Shown here in pieces: positions 43,801 through 51,351 of a DNA stretch of 64,000 nucleotides (the stretch's first letter is position 1; the number at the start of each line of letters is the position of its first letter). Under the pieces are notes generated by a model. That model was not told where the DNA came from, did no database searches, and was given only the letters and a program-made list of their open reading frames with translations. Source of the DNA: Sphingomonas sp. (lineage in GTDB: Bacteria > Pseudomonadota > Alphaproteobacteria > Sphingomonadales > Sphingomonadaceae); the NCBI GenBank assembly GCA_017849555.1, contig JAFIGU010000110.1, forward strand, positions 38,165-102,164. Reading direction: 5' to 3'. The position numbers were made by a program, and so were the translations under genes.

Positions 43801-44009
43801 TGCTGCCGCTGGTGATCGCCTCCGGCCCCGGCTGGGAGCTGCGTCAGGCGCTCGGCACCGCGGTGTTCTTCGGGATGATCGGGGTCACCGGCTTCGGGCT
43901 GATCTTCACCCCCACCTTCTATGTCGTCAGCCGCGCGCTCGGCGACCGGCTGGGGCGGCATCGTCCGCGCCCGTCGGCCTTCGACGCCGCGCAGCAGCCG
44001 GCCGAATAA
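40833..44009 (+). CDS. RND multidrug efflux pump (AcrB/MexF family, HAE1)
   Basis: 1058 residues, full length. Starts with FINRPIFAGVIAIIIT (TM1), the two large periplasmic loops, and the TM4 proton-relay GIVVDDAIVVVENVER with paired Asp. The second half repeats the fold (QKAAGNIAALIFALSV..., QIGLIVLIALAAKNAILIVEFA with the TM10 Lys). Proton-driven export of drugs or solvents. Operon order: small protein, adaptor, pump, channel. Start ATG 40833 gives the conserved MRFSHFFI N-terminus. Confidence 0.96.
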   Translation: MRFSHFFINRPIFAGVIAIIITIVGAFAYFGLAVSQYPDVVPPTVTVSANYPGASAETVADTVAAPIEQQINGVDNMLYQSSQSTGDGRLTITVTFKLGTNLDTAQVLVQNRVALAEPSLPEEVRRQGVVVRKTSPSWLMAVNVLSPDNSLSRSYVSNYALTQLKDRLTRVDGIGDVQVFGARDFAMRVWIDPGRAAGLGLTAGEIVDALRQQNVQVAAGTVGQPPFNTGAAQQLNVETQGRFKTADEFANIIIRTDKSGAITRLRDVARVELGAEDYGVNAYLSGQDSIIMGITQRPGTNALAAAEGIKAQLKDAAKSFPKGLEYRIIWNPTEFISESMHAVQETLLEAIVLVVIVILVFLQSWRAAIIPVIAIPVSLIGTFAVLAALGYSLNALSMFGLVLAIGIVVDDAIVVVENVERNLEHGLSPKEAAHRSMDEVSAALVAIVLVLCAVFVPTTFLTGITGEFYRQFAVTIATATVISLLMSLTLSPALAARLLRPRAAEAPASGWRRPLYLAGERFNRGFDRLSEWYGRITAAIAGAPKKALATYAALIVATGAIFWATPAGFVPAQDQGYALAAIQLPPGSSLARTDATLKKMVKKLLEVPGTQAAVMFAGFDGASGTQASNAGAAYITFKPFEERSRTGRTEQAIENDMRKAVADIDEALVFVIPPPVIQGIGNGGGYRVIVQDRSAAGYQALEQAAGQLIGDAQKQKDLANVFTLYNTATPRVYADIDRAKADMLGVPPSRVFEALQVYLGSSYVNDFNLLGRTFRVTAQAEADARSDPSDIAQLKTRSNTGEMVPIGAVATFSDRTGPYRVTRYNLFPAVEIDGETSPGHSTGQAISTIEKIASTLPGGFATEWTGIAYQQKAAGNIAALIFALSVVFVFLVLAAQFESLILPLAIILIVPMTLLAAMAGVNVRGMDNNILTQIGLIVLIALAAKNAILIVEFAKQAEDRGATALHAAIEAARARLRPILMTSFAFILGVLPLVIASGPGWELRQALGTAVFFGMIGVTGFGLIFTPTFYVVSRALGDRLGRHRPRPSAFDAAQQPAE

Positions 44010-44023
44010 GAAAGGAGCAAATC

Positions 44024-45454
44024 ATGCTTCGCACATTACTCGCCGCCGCTTCGGCGCTGACCCTCGCCGCCTGCGCCACCGGCCCCGATTACAAGCCGCC
44101 GGTCGAATCGGCGGCGGCCGGCGGGTTCGTCGCCGCGCATTCGCCCGCGATCGACGCCAATGCCCCGGTCGCGGGGAAATGGTGGCGGCTCTATGACGAT
44201 CCGGTGCTCGACGGCCTGATCGCCGACGCGCTCAGCGCCAATACCGACGTGCGCATCGCAGTCGCGCGGCTTGCCAGGGCGCGCGCGTCGCTACGAGAGG
44301 TAAAGACCGATCGGCTGCCCAATGTCGGGGTGAGCGCGGGGGCGACCTATGGCCGGCTTCCCGCCACCCAACGCGCGCCGGGCGCGCAGCGCGAGGATTG
44401 GTCGATCGATACCGGCGCGAGCCTGTCCTATGAGGTCGATCTGTTCGGCCGGGTGAGCCGCGGGGTCGAGGCGGCGCGCGGCGACGTGGATGCCGCGCGC
44501 TTCGATGCCGATGCGGTGCGCGTCTCGGTCGCCGCGGAGACCGCGCGCGCCTATGCCGATGCGGCGAGCGCGGCTGAGCGGCTCGACGTCGCCAATCGCA
44601 TCGTCGCATTGCTCGATCGCTCGCTCAGGGTGACCGGGCGCCGCGCCGAGGTGGGGCTGACCACCCGGCTCGATACCGCGCGGATCGCGGCGCTGCGCAA
44701 CCAGCGCCAGGCCGAGGTGCCGGCGATCGCCGCCGAGCGCGATGCGGCGCTGTTCCGCCTCGCCACCCTCACCGGCCGCGCGCCCGCCGATCTTCCCCCG
44801 GCGGCGGGGATGCGCACCGCGACCTTGCGGCTCTCAACCCCGATCCCGGTCGGCGACGGCGCGCAATTGCTCGCGCGGCGTCCCGACGTGCGCGCCGCCG
44901 AGCGCCGGCTCGCCGCCGCCACCGCACGGATCGGGGTCGCGACCGCCGATCTCTATCCGCGCATCCAGCTCGGCGCGTCGATCGGCTCTACGGGTCCGAA
45001 TATCGCCGATCTGTTCGGCGCGGCGCCGCTACGCTGGCTGCTCGGGCCGCTGATCAGCTGGTCGCTGACCGGGCATGAGCGCGCCCGCGCGCGGGTCGCC
45101 GGGGCGGAGGCGGATACGCAAGCCGCGCTCGCGACGTTCGACGGCACGGTGCTGACCTCGCTGCGCGAAACCGAGACCGCGCTCTCGACCTATGCGCATG
45201 CGCTCGACCGCCGCACCGCGCTGCAGGCCGCGCGCGACGAGGCAGAGGTCGCGGCACGCATCACCCGCGCGCAGCAGCGCGAAGGACAGATCGACAGCCT
45301 CGCCTTGCTCGACGCCGAACGCACCGCGGCCGAGACCCAGGCGGCACTGGCGCTGATCGACGCGCAGATTGCCGATGCGCAGATCGACCTGTTCAAGGCG
45401 CTCGGCGGCGGCTGGGAGGATGCGCCGAAGGTGCAGACGGCCTCGAAGAACTAG
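44024..45454 (+). CDS. Outer-membrane efflux lipoprotein (NodT/OprM family)
   Basis: 476 residues. Lipoprotein signal with lipobox LAAC at residue 18 (LTLAACATGPDYKPP). Two TolC-type repeats with GKWWRLYDDPVLDGLI, LSYEVDLFGRV and LLARRPDVRAAERRLAAA. Forms the trimeric outer-membrane exit duct of the pump. AAAGGAG before the ATG, 14 bases after the pump stop. A strong hairpin closes the operon. Confidence 0.94.
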   Translation: MLRTLLAAASALTLAACATGPDYKPPVESAAAGGFVAAHSPAIDANAPVAGKWWRLYDDPVLDGLIADALSANTDVRIAVARLARARASLREVKTDRLPNVGVSAGATYGRLPATQRAPGAQREDWSIDTGASLSYEVDLFGRVSRGVEAARGDVDAARFDADAVRVSVAAETARAYADAASAAERLDVANRIVALLDRSLRVTGRRAEVGLTTRLDTARIAALRNQRQAEVPAIAAERDAALFRLATLTGRAPADLPPAAGMRTATLRLSTPIPVGDGAQLLARRPDVRAAERRLAAATARIGVATADLYPRIQLGASIGSTGPNIADLFGAAPLRWLLGPLISWSLTGHERARARVAGAEADTQAALATFDGTVLTSLRETETALSTYAHALDRRTALQAARDEAEVAARITRAQQREGQIDSLALLDAERTAAETQAALALIDAQIADAQIDLFKALGGGWEDAPKVQTASKN

Positions 45455-45461
45455 CAACGAC

Positions 45462-45488
45462 GTCACCCCGGCCTTGCGCCGGGGTGAC
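45462..45488 (+). terminator. Terminator of the efflux operon
   Basis: GTCACCCCGGC-CTTGC-GCCGGGGTGAC, a perfect 11-bp stem, 8 bases after the channel stop. No T-tract. It may serve the convergent small gene as well. Confidence 0.6.
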
Positions 45489-45518
45489 CGAGTGGTGGGC
45501 GCTACCTGCCCACCCTCC

Positions 45519-45668
45519 TCAATGACGTTTGAAATATTGCACCTCGCGCTCGTGCTTTTCCGCCGCGGCGCGGGTGTCGAACGTGCCGAGGTTGCGGCGT
45601 TTGCCGGTTTTCTCGTCCAGCTTTCGCGAATAGAGCCGGTATTCGCCCGATTTGAGCTTGCGGATCAT
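45519..45668 (-). CDS. Small basic protein, 49 residues
   Basis: Reads MIRKLKSGEYRLYSRK then KTGKRRNLGTFDTRAAAEKHEREVQYFKRH. Ribosome site GAGGTGA before the ATG. The pattern of short basic YRLYSRK...GKRRNLGTF followed by a helix recurs as a conserved hypothetical in alphaproteobacteria and looks like a compact RNA- or DNA-binding fold (inference). Between the efflux terminator and hutD, on the opposite strand. Confidence 0.7.
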   Translation of the reverse strand: MIRKLKSGEYRLYSRKLDEKTGKRRNLGTFDTRAAAEKHEREVQYFKRH

Positions 45669-45719
45669 GGCATCACCTCAAATGGGATAGGACGATCCCG
45701 TTCCGAAAAGGTTGCCTTG

Positions 45720-46322
45720 ATGATCGAAGCCCAGTTCCTGCCCGCCGCGCAACGCGCGGCGACGCCGTGGAAGAACGGCGGCGGCAGCACCGCGGAGGTG
45801 GTCGCCTTTCCGCCCGGCGCCGATTTCACGTCCTTCCTGTGGCGGCTCAGCATCGCCGAAGTGGCAACCGCCGGGCCGTTTTCGCATTTCGCGGGGATCG
45901 ATCGCACGCTTGCGGTGATCTCGGGCGAACTGGCGCTGACGATCGACGGCGCCGCGCCGGTCACGCTCGACGCGCGATCGGCACCACTCCCTTTCGCGGG
46001 CGAGGCGCCGGTGGTCGGCACCCCGCTTGGCGGCGCGGTGATGGACCTCAACGCAATGGTCCGGCGCGGCGATTATGCGGCGGAGATGCGCGGGCTGTCG
46101 GGCGACGAGATGCTCGAAAGCGCGGGCGATACGCTCGTCGTCGTCGCGCTGGGGCCGCTGACCTTGTCGCACGGCGGCGAGACGCGGCAGCTCGAACGGC
46201 TCGACGCTTTCGCCTGCGCGACGGGGGCGATCCGGATCGATGCGCCGGGCGCGGCGCGCTGCGGGCTGGCGGTGCGCTTTATCCGCCAAAAAGAGGAACC
46301 CGGCGCACGCACAAGCGGTTGA
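45720..46322 (+). CDS. HutD/Ves family protein
   Basis: 200 residues, bicupin-like family. WKNGGGSTAEV near the start and LWRLSIAEVATAGPFSHFAGIDRTLAVISG are the family signatures. HutD is linked to histidine-utilisation control and Ves to cold response; the precise activity is unknown. AAAAGG before the ATG. Divergent from the 49-residue gene. No hut genes are in the window. Confidence 0.85.
   Translation: MIEAQFLPAAQRAATPWKNGGGSTAEVVAFPPGADFTSFLWRLSIAEVATAGPFSHFAGIDRTLAVISGELALTIDGAAPVTLDARSAPLPFAGEAPVVGTPLGGAVMDLNAMVRRGDYAAEMRGLSGDEMLESAGDTLVVVALGPLTLSHGGETRQLERLDAFACATGAIRIDAPGAARCGLAVRFIRQKEEPGARTSG
46295..46320 (+). promoter_or_regulatory. EcfG-type promoter
   Basis: GGAAC (46295-46299), 17-bp spacer, GGTT (46317-46320) followed by GAAT. 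One base from the consensus GGAAC-N16/17-CGTT; the -10 stretch GGTTGAAT is identical to that at 58991. It lies in the end of hutD and serves the next gene. Confidence 0.5.
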
Positions 46323-46350
46323 ATCGCATCAAGATGCAAGGAGGCATCCG

Positions 46351-46803
46351 ATGCGTATCCTTCCGATGCTGATCGCCGGGGCGATGCTCGCCGGCGCTGC
46401 GCCGGTTATCGCGCAGGACACCCAGTCACAGGACCCCAACGCCCCGCATACCCCGCTTCCCTATGATCGCGGCTATGACAAGGACAGCCCGCGCACCGAA
46501 GCGATCGACGCGCAGAGCCGCCCGGCGGTCCAGGCCGCCAATCGCGCGGCGCTCGCCGGCGCCGCCGCGCAATCCGCGGTGCACGAAGCGGATTCGGCGC
46601 AATATCAGGCCGATCTCGCCGCCTATCGCCAGGCGATGATCGCGCATCACCGCGAAGTGGTGCGCGACCGGATACGCTATGCGCGGCAGGAGCGTGCCTA
46701 TGCCGATGCGATGGCCGACTGGCGGCTGCAGGTGATCGCCTGCAAGCAGGGCAAGACCGCGGCGTGCAACGCGCCGACGCCCAATCCCGAGGATTATCGC
46801 TAG
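46351..46803 (+). CDS. Exported helical hypothetical protein
   Basis: 150 residues. Signal peptide to about residue 22 (AGAAPVIAQD). Mature part has a short Pro/Asp-rich linker, then a long Ala-rich helix (AANRAALAGAAAQSAVHEAD) and the basic RQAMIAHHREVVRDRIRY; two cysteines near the end (VIACKQGKTAACNA). GCAAGGAGG precedes the ATG. A near-consensus EcfG promoter upstream suggests general-stress control. Function unknown. Confidence 0.75.
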   Translation: MRILPMLIAGAMLAGAAPVIAQDTQSQDPNAPHTPLPYDRGYDKDSPRTEAIDAQSRPAVQAANRAALAGAAAQSAVHEADSAQYQADLAAYRQAMIAHHREVVRDRIRYARQERAYADAMADWRLQVIACKQGKTAACNAPTPNPEDYR

Positions 46804-46917
46804 GCGCCGCACACCGCAGGCCGCTGGGCGGTCTCGGTCGCGTTGCGGAAGTTGAACGCGCTGACGTTGATCGACGAGGCGATAGGTTGGACGTCGACGT
46901 TCACGACCGCCGCTCCC
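46804..46917 (-). other. Gap with doubtful 34-codon GTG frame
   Basis: Between a secreted-protein gene and the AKR gene. On the minus strand a GTG at about 46905 behind GAGGGAG opens 34 codons ending CGA-stop just after the neighbouring gene. The frame may be coupled to the AKR gene but has no recognisable similarity, so it is not called as a gene. Confidence 0.25.
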
Positions 46918-47742
46918 TCAGACGTCCCACGCCGGCGCGAGGCCGCTCGGGTTGACGATCCGGCCGTCGGGACGCGCAAGCCCGGCGATCAGCGCCATGT
47001 CCTTGGCATCGAGCGCGAAATCGAAGATCGCGATATTCTCCTTCACGCGCGCCGGGTTGGCGGTCTTGGACAAAGCGATATGGCCCTGCTCGATCAGCCA
47101 GCGCAGCCCGACCTGCGCGGCGGTCTTGCCATATTTGCTGCCGATCGCGTGCAGCACCGCATCCTGCGGCACCGCGCCGTCGGCCATGCCGTAATAAGCC
47201 GTCAGCGCGACGCCCTGCGCCTTGGCGGCAGCGGCGAGCGCATGTTGCGGCAGATAGGGGTGGAGCTCGACCTGATCGGTGACGATCGGCGCGGTGGAGC
47301 GCGCGATAGATTCGTGGAGCTGCGCGATATTCTGGTTGCTGACGCCGACGAAGCGCGTTTTGCCCGCGGCCTGCACCGCATCGAGCAGCTCGATCTGCGC
47401 CGCGATCGGCACCTTGTTGCCCGGCCAGTGGAGCAGCAGCAGATCGACGCGATCGACCCGTAGCTTGTCGAGGCTTTCGTCGACCGAGGCGGCGAAACGA
47501 TCCGCGCTGTAATTGTCGACCCACACTTTGGTGGTGAGGAACAGCTCGTCGCGCCGCGCCCCGGCAGCGGCGAGCGCGGTGCCGAGCGCGGCTTCATTGT
47601 CGTAGATTTGCGCGGTATCGAAATGGCGGAACCCCGCCTCCAGCGCCGCGGGGATGACGCGCGCAACCTCTTCGTCCGACATGCGGAACACCCCGAAACC
47701 GAGCGCGGGGATCGCCGCGCCGTGAGCGGAAACCGTCTGCAT
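46918..47742 (-). CDS. Aldo/keto reductase (2,5-diketo-gluconate reductase type)
   Basis: 274 residues. Catalytic tetrad: Asp and Tyr in FDTAQIYDNE, Lys in TTKVWVDN, His in LLLLHWPG. C-terminal SKTANPARVKENIAIFDF is the NADPH loop, and GVSNQN lines the barrel. Reduces small aldehydes or ketones with NADPH. Start ATG 47742 behind AAGGAG; a longer frame adds an unsupported 6 residues. Divergent from a LysR gene, so likely under its control. Confidence 0.92.
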   Translation of the reverse strand: MQTVSAHGAAIPALGFGVFRMSDEEVARVIPAALEAGFRHFDTAQIYDNEAALGTALAAAGARRDELFLTTKVWVDNYSADRFAASVDESLDKLRVDRVDLLLLHWPGNKVPIAAQIELLDAVQAAGKTRFVGVSNQNIAQLHESIARSTAPIVTDQVELHPYLPQHALAAAAKAQGVALTAYYGMADGAVPQDAVLHAIGSKYGKTAAQVGLRWLIEQGHIALSKTANPARVKENIAIFDFALDAKDMALIAGLARPDGRIVNPSGLAPAWDV

Positions 47743-47828
47743 CGTAAAACTCCTTGGCACTATCCAGATCTTGCCGGTGAAATAATTCCCCCGAAGGCGC
47801 TTGATAATCGCACCGATCGTCGCTTCAT

Positions 47829-47847
47829 CTGTGAACCGAAATCACAG
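47829..47847. promoter_or_regulatory. LysR-type dyad between AKR and LysR genes
   Basis: CTGTGA-N7-TCACAG is a perfect 6-bp dyad 11 bp before the LysR start, placed for autoregulation and control of the divergent AKR gene. Confidence 0.5.
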
Positions 47848-47857
47848 GCGAACGGCG

Positions 47858-48778
47858 ATGGACAACCGTGCAGGCGAAATGCAGGTGTTCCTGCGCGTGG
47901 TGGAAGCGGGCAGTTTCTCCGAAGCCGCGCGGCTGTTGCGCATGACCCCTTCGACCGTCAGCAAATTGGTCTCGCGGATCGAGGCGCGGCTGGGCGTGCG
48001 GCTGGTCGAACGCTCGACCCGCCGGCTGTCGCTCACCGCCGAAGGGCAGGTCTATTACGAACGCAGCCAGGCTTTGCTCCACGAACTCGACGAGGTCGAA
48101 CGCGAATTGTCGCACGGCGCCGCGACGACCGGCGGGACGGTGCGGGTCAATATCTCGGTCGCGTTGGGAACGCTCGGGCTCGAACCCTTGCTGCCGGGTT
48201 TCTGGCGTGAATATCCCAATATCGTCGTCGATCTGTCGCTGTCGGACGAGATCGTCGATCTCTATCTCGATCGTACCGACATCGCCTTCCGCGTCGGGCC
48301 GCTGCCGGATTCGGGGATGATCGCGCAGCGGCTGGGCACCGCCTATCGCAAGATCGTCGCTGCGCCCGCCTATCTCGAACGCTACGGCGTGCCGCGCACG
48401 GTCGACGATCTCGCGCAGCACAATTGCCTCGGGTTCAACTTTCGCCGCGCCGCGCCGGTATGGCCGGTCAGCGTGAGCGGGCGGATCGTCGATCGCGCGG
48501 TGAAGGGCGCGCTGCTCGCCAATAACGGCGAGACGGTGCGGCGGATGGCGCTGGCCGGGGTCGGGCTGGCCCGCATGGGGGATTATCACGTCCGCGCCGA
48601 TCTCGCCGCCGGCCGGCTGGTCGAGGTGCTCGCCGGGGTGATCGAGCCCGATCAGGAAGAGGTTCACGCGGTCTTCCTCGGCGGGATGCATATGCCGCAA
48701 CGCGTGCGGGTGTTCCTCGATCATGTCGCGCCGCGGCTCCAGCGCTTTCTCGGCGGCGAGGCCGGAACGATTGAATGA
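47858..48778 (+). CDS. LysR-family regulator
   Basis: 306 residues. HTH in MQVFLRVVEAGSFSEAARL and MTPSTVSKLVSRIEARLGVRL, effector domain from about residue 92 (VRVNISVALGTLGLEPLLPG). This is the CrgA/DmlR-like subgroup that often regulates oxidoreductases next door. ATG 47858 was chosen over an upstream frame because it begins at the normal family position. Confidence 0.9.
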   Translation: MDNRAGEMQVFLRVVEAGSFSEAARLLRMTPSTVSKLVSRIEARLGVRLVERSTRRLSLTAEGQVYYERSQALLHELDEVERELSHGAATTGGTVRVNISVALGTLGLEPLLPGFWREYPNIVVDLSLSDEIVDLYLDRTDIAFRVGPLPDSGMIAQRLGTAYRKIVAAPAYLERYGVPRTVDDLAQHNCLGFNFRRAAPVWPVSVSGRIVDRAVKGALLANNGETVRRMALAGVGLARMGDYHVRADLAAGRLVEVLAGVIEPDQEEVHAVFLGGMHMPQRVRVFLDHVAPRLQRFLGGEAGTIE

Positions 48779-48810
48779 ACGCAGCCAGGCATCACCGTGC
48801 CTGGCTGCGT
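48779..48810. terminator. Bidirectional terminator
   Basis: ACGCAGCCAGGCA-TCACCG-TGCCTGGCTGCGT: a perfect 13-bp stem directly after the LysR stop; it also faces the convergent coiled-coil gene. Confidence 0.75.
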
Positions 48811-48872
48811 CGTTCGTTCGGACGGGACGGCGGCCCTGCCTGGCCCTCAGGCCGGCCGCCGCCTCGTCGCGA

Positions 48873-49532
48873 TCAGCGGTTGATCGTCGTCGTGGTCTTT
48901 TCGGTGACGACCGCCGGGCGGGCGCGATGCACGGTGCGATGAACCGTCCGGTGGACGACCCGCGGCGCGACCGCTGCGGTGCGCGTCGTCTCGGTCGTTA
49001 CCGATGTCGCCGGCTGCTGCGCCGAGGCGCGCGCTGCCGCCGCATCGGCCGCCGCCGCAGAAGCCGCCTGTTCGGCGCTCGCCGCGCGCGCATTGGCGGC
49101 ATCGGCGCGTTGCTGTGCATCGGCCGCCTGATCCTGCGCGACCGCGGCCTGATCGCGCGCGCCGGCGACCTGCGCCTGCGCGGCCATCGCGGCATCCGCC
49201 TGCGCCGCGGCATTGCTCTCGCGCCGCTCGCGCTGCGCCACGCCGATCGCGGTATCGGCGATATGCGACGCGCTATGCGCCGCCTCGATCGCCGCATCCT
49301 TGTGGCCGGCGCGCAACTGGTCCTGCGCGGACCGCAGCGCGGCCATCGCGTCCGCGCTCATCCGCGGCACCTCGCCGCGTGCATCCATCGCATTGAGCGC
49401 GTCAATCTTGCCTTGCGCCTCCGCGACGGCCGCTTTCGCACGATCACCCTTGCCTTCGGCAGCCGCCGGGCTGGCCGAAAGCATCGAAAGCGCCGCCAGC
49501 GTGGCGGCGTGGATCATCAATACGTTACGCAT
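48873..49532 (-). CDS. Exported Ala-rich coiled-coil protein
   Basis: 219 residues. Signal peptide (ATLAALSMLSASPAAAEG), a helix with ALRSAQDQLRAGHKDAAIEAAHSASH resembling DUF4398-type proteins, then a long heptad-like Ala/Gln run (QADAAMAAQAQ, residues about 105-170) and a Thr/Arg/His-rich tail (VVHRTVHRTVHRARP). GGAGGAG before the ATG. A perfect EcfG-type promoter lies upstream, so it should belong to the general stress response. Likely periplasmic or envelope-associated; no enzyme motif. Confidence 0.75.
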   Translation of the reverse strand: MRNVLMIHAATLAALSMLSASPAAAEGKGDRAKAAVAEAQGKIDALNAMDARGEVPRMSADAMAALRSAQDQLRAGHKDAAIEAAHSASHIADTAIGVAQRERRESNAAAQADAAMAAQAQVAGARDQAAVAQDQAADAQQRADAANARAASAEQAASAAAADAAAARASAQQPATSVTTETTRTAAVAPRVVHRTVHRTVHRARPAVVTEKTTTTINR

Positions 49533-49570
49533 GATCAACTCCTCCAACGCCCCCTGGGGCCATACGATTC

Positions 49571-49596
49571 AACGAACGCTCGATTTGCGTTGTTCC
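49571..49596 (-). promoter_or_regulatory. EcfG promoter of the coiled-coil gene
   Basis: On the minus strand GGAAC (49592-49596), 17-bp spacer, CGTT (49571-49574): exact match to the alphaproteobacterial EcfG consensus, 39 bp from the gene start. Confidence 0.75.
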
Positions 49597-49697
49597 GGCG
49601 ATCATGCCCGCGAACCGGCGCTCCGCACGGCTCGTCGCATGCTGGCACCGTCGGCGGGACGAGCCGAATGCGCGACGAATTATTTTTACCAGCGGGC

Positions 49698-49722
49698 GGA
49701 ACATTGGGCGATGAGGACCGTT
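49698..49722 (+). promoter_or_regulatory. EcfG promoter with no protein gene behind it
   Basis: GGAAC (49698-49702), 16-bp spacer, CGTT (49719-49722): exact consensus. The following 110 bases have no open frame with a ribosome site but fold into stems ending in a terminator. Confidence 0.7.
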
Positions 49723-49729
49723 GATTGTA

Positions 49730-49832
49730 CCTGCTCGATCGAAAGATCCGCAGATTGAAGGTGTCGATCACACCGAAAGGTGCCGAAAGAACCTTCATGG
49801 AGCCCCGCCGCTGAAAAGCGACGGGGCTTATT
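49730..49832 (+). ncRNA. Candidate stress-controlled small RNA
   Basis: About 103 nt from an EcfG promoter to a terminator. Stems in order: GATC-GAAA-GATC (49737-49748), GGTGT/ACACC (49760-49774), AAGGT/ACCTT (49777-49795), and a terminator AGCCCCGcCGCT-GAAA-AGCGaCGGGGCT (49801-49828, one mismatch) with TTATT after it. Two loops are GNRA-type tetraloops. No family is recognised. Ends are estimated. Confidence 0.55.
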
Positions 49833-50093
49833 GCTGGCGGCGCTGCGTCGCGAGCCCTGTTATCCTTCCAGACTATATCCCGCGGCTACAGGATTTTCTG
49901 TAGACACGATACCGAATAATGTCGCGACTATTGACGATAAAAGGCGACTTATCCTAGATCAGCCCGAAAATCGGGCCATCGCGCCCTCGCGTTATTCCAT
50001 CGAATAGGCGGTGGACCGACTCCATCTTCCCCCTCTACCCCCGCGACATCGAACGAGAACCGAGCCTTCTCTAGGATCGCAGGGAGACTTTCG
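49833..50093 (+). other. Gap before PEP-CTERM gene
   Basis: No gene. GCCCGA-AAA-TCGGGC (49962-49976) is a small hairpin, and GTCGC/GCGAC occur around 49921-49947. TTGACG at 49931 could be a -35 box but no good -10 follows. This segment presumably carries the promoter of the PEP-CTERM gene at 50094. Confidence 0.3.
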
Positions 50094-50717
50094 ATGAGTA
50101 AATTGCTTTTTTCCGTAGCGGCGCTCGCCGCGATCGGCGTAGCGGCGCCGGCATCGGCGGCGGTGACCGTTTGCAGCGGTGGCGGATGTGCCCCCCAGCC
50201 GCATTCGAACGTACAGGTGACCGGCGGCCAGACCGGGTCGACCGTCAGCGGGACGCTCAACAACGCGCCCGGCACGGTCGAATTCACGTCCGCCCAGTCG
50301 CTCGCCACCCAGGGCCAGCGTGTCGCGGCGGCGACGGGCGGCCTCACCGATCCGCTCGACATCAGCTTCACCGGCGGGCTGATCAACGCGCTCGAGTTCA
50401 ATCTCAACGCGCTGACCGGCGGCACCGTGTCATTCTCGTTCAGCGGCGGCGACAGCAACGGCGTCACCACCGGTCCGCTCGCGCTGCGTGCGAACGGATC
50501 GAATTTCTTCAACGTCGGCGGCGGTTCGTTCGACCGGATTTCGATTTCATTCGGTGACAATGCCTCGCTGCAGGATATTCGTCAGGTCCGGCTTGCGATC
50601 GCCGGCGCGGTCGGCGACGTCCCCGAGCCCGCGACCTGGGCGCTGATGATCCTCGGTTTCGGCGCGGTCGCCGGGACGATGCGGCGCCGCCGCACCAGGA
50701 TCGCCTTCGCCGCATAA
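50094..50717 (+). CDS. PEPxxWA-CTERM sorting domain protein
   Basis: 207 residues. Signal peptide (ALAAIGVAAPASAA), beta-rich domain with many Gly/Thr/Asn (GGQTGSTVSGTLNNAPG), then VPEPATWALMILGFGAVAG and RRRRTRIAF: sorting signal for exosortase. AGGGAG before the ATG. Same class as the protein at 13652 but unrelated in its exported part. Followed by a near-perfect terminator. Probably surface or matrix associated. Confidence 0.9.
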   Translation: MSKLLFSVAALAAIGVAAPASAAVTVCSGGGCAPQPHSNVQVTGGQTGSTVSGTLNNAPGTVEFTSAQSLATQGQRVAAATGGLTDPLDISFTGGLINALEFNLNALTGGTVSFSFSGGDSNGVTTGPLALRANGSNFFNVGGGSFDRISISFGDNASLQDIRQVRLAIAGAVGDVPEPATWALMILGFGAVAGTMRRRRTRIAFAA

Positions 50718-50748
50718 TCCCGAAATACCGACCCGCGAGGCAAACTCA

Positions 50749-50784
50749 TTTCTGCCGGGGCAACGACCCTTGCCCCGGCAGAAA
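50749..50784 (+). terminator. Terminator of the PEP-CTERM gene
   Basis: TTTCTGCCGGGGCAA and TTGCCCCGGCAGAAA are perfect 15-bp arms around a 6-base loop, 32 bases after the stop. Confidence 0.8.
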
Positions 50785-50844
50785 CTTTGTCGTTTGCGAC
50801 GCGCTTGCGGACCACCGGCACGCCGGGCATCATCCGCCCGCGTC

Positions 50845-51351
50845 ATGTGCTCCGCCCGATCCAAGCCCGATACCGTCGATCGCGAACTCAAGCTGCTTCG
50901 TCGCCTGCTGCGGGCGAAGGACCGGATCGACGCCGCCCCGCACGAGGAATGGCCGGTCGTGCGACTGGCGCAGGTGAGCGGCACCTCGCCGGCGCATTTC
51001 GCGCGATCGTTCCGCGACGCCTTCGGGATTCCGCCGCACCGCTATCTGCTCGCCCGCCGCGTCGAACGCGCCGCGGCGCTGCTGCGCGATACCGATCTGC
51101 CGATCACCGACATCGCCTTCCAGACCGGCTGGACCAGCCTGGGCACCTTCGGCCGCACTTTTCGCGATATCACCGGCGAGAGCCCCGGCGCGTTGCGCCA
51201 GCGGACGAAGGCCGCGCCCGGCGATCTGGCGCAAGTGCCGCATTGCTTCGTCAGCGCGGCGCATCGGCCCGACCTCAAAATGGCAGTTTCGGAGAAGCGG
51301 CGGCGCGAGAACGGCGATACGACCCCCGCGACCGAAACGGAGGTTCCATGA
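50845..51351 (+). CDS. AraC-family regulator, short form
   Basis: 168 residues, essentially only the DNA-binding part: two helix-turn-helix units, VVRLAQVSGTSPAHFARSF and LPITDIAFQTGWTSLGTFGRTF, with PHRYLLARRVERAA between. No ligand domain. Overlaps the VOC gene by ATGA, so the two are expressed together; the regulator may control that operon. Start ATG 50845 lacks a good ribosome site. Confidence 0.88.
   Translation: MCSARSKPDTVDRELKLLRRLLRAKDRIDAAPHEEWPVVRLAQVSGTSPAHFARSFRDAFGIPPHRYLLARRVERAAALLRDTDLPITDIAFQTGWTSLGTFGRTFRDITGESPGALRQRTKAAPGDLAQVPHCFVSAAHRPDLKMAVSEKRRRENGDTTPATETEVP

Noticed and set aside
40737-43961. A 1074-codon open frame opposite the RND pump gene
   Set aside because: High-GC codon bias keeps the antisense frame open. 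Its translation is low-complexity, rich in Arg, Asp and Glu, with no motif, while the plus strand encodes a clear AcrB-family pump.
46804-46917. 34-codon GTG frame downstream of the AKR gene
   Set aside because: It has a ribosome-like site but no similarity, and its length is expected by chance in this composition.
49833-50093. Promoter TTGACG at 49931 for the PEP-CTERM gene
   Set aside because: No acceptable -10 sequence occurs at 16-18 bp spacing.
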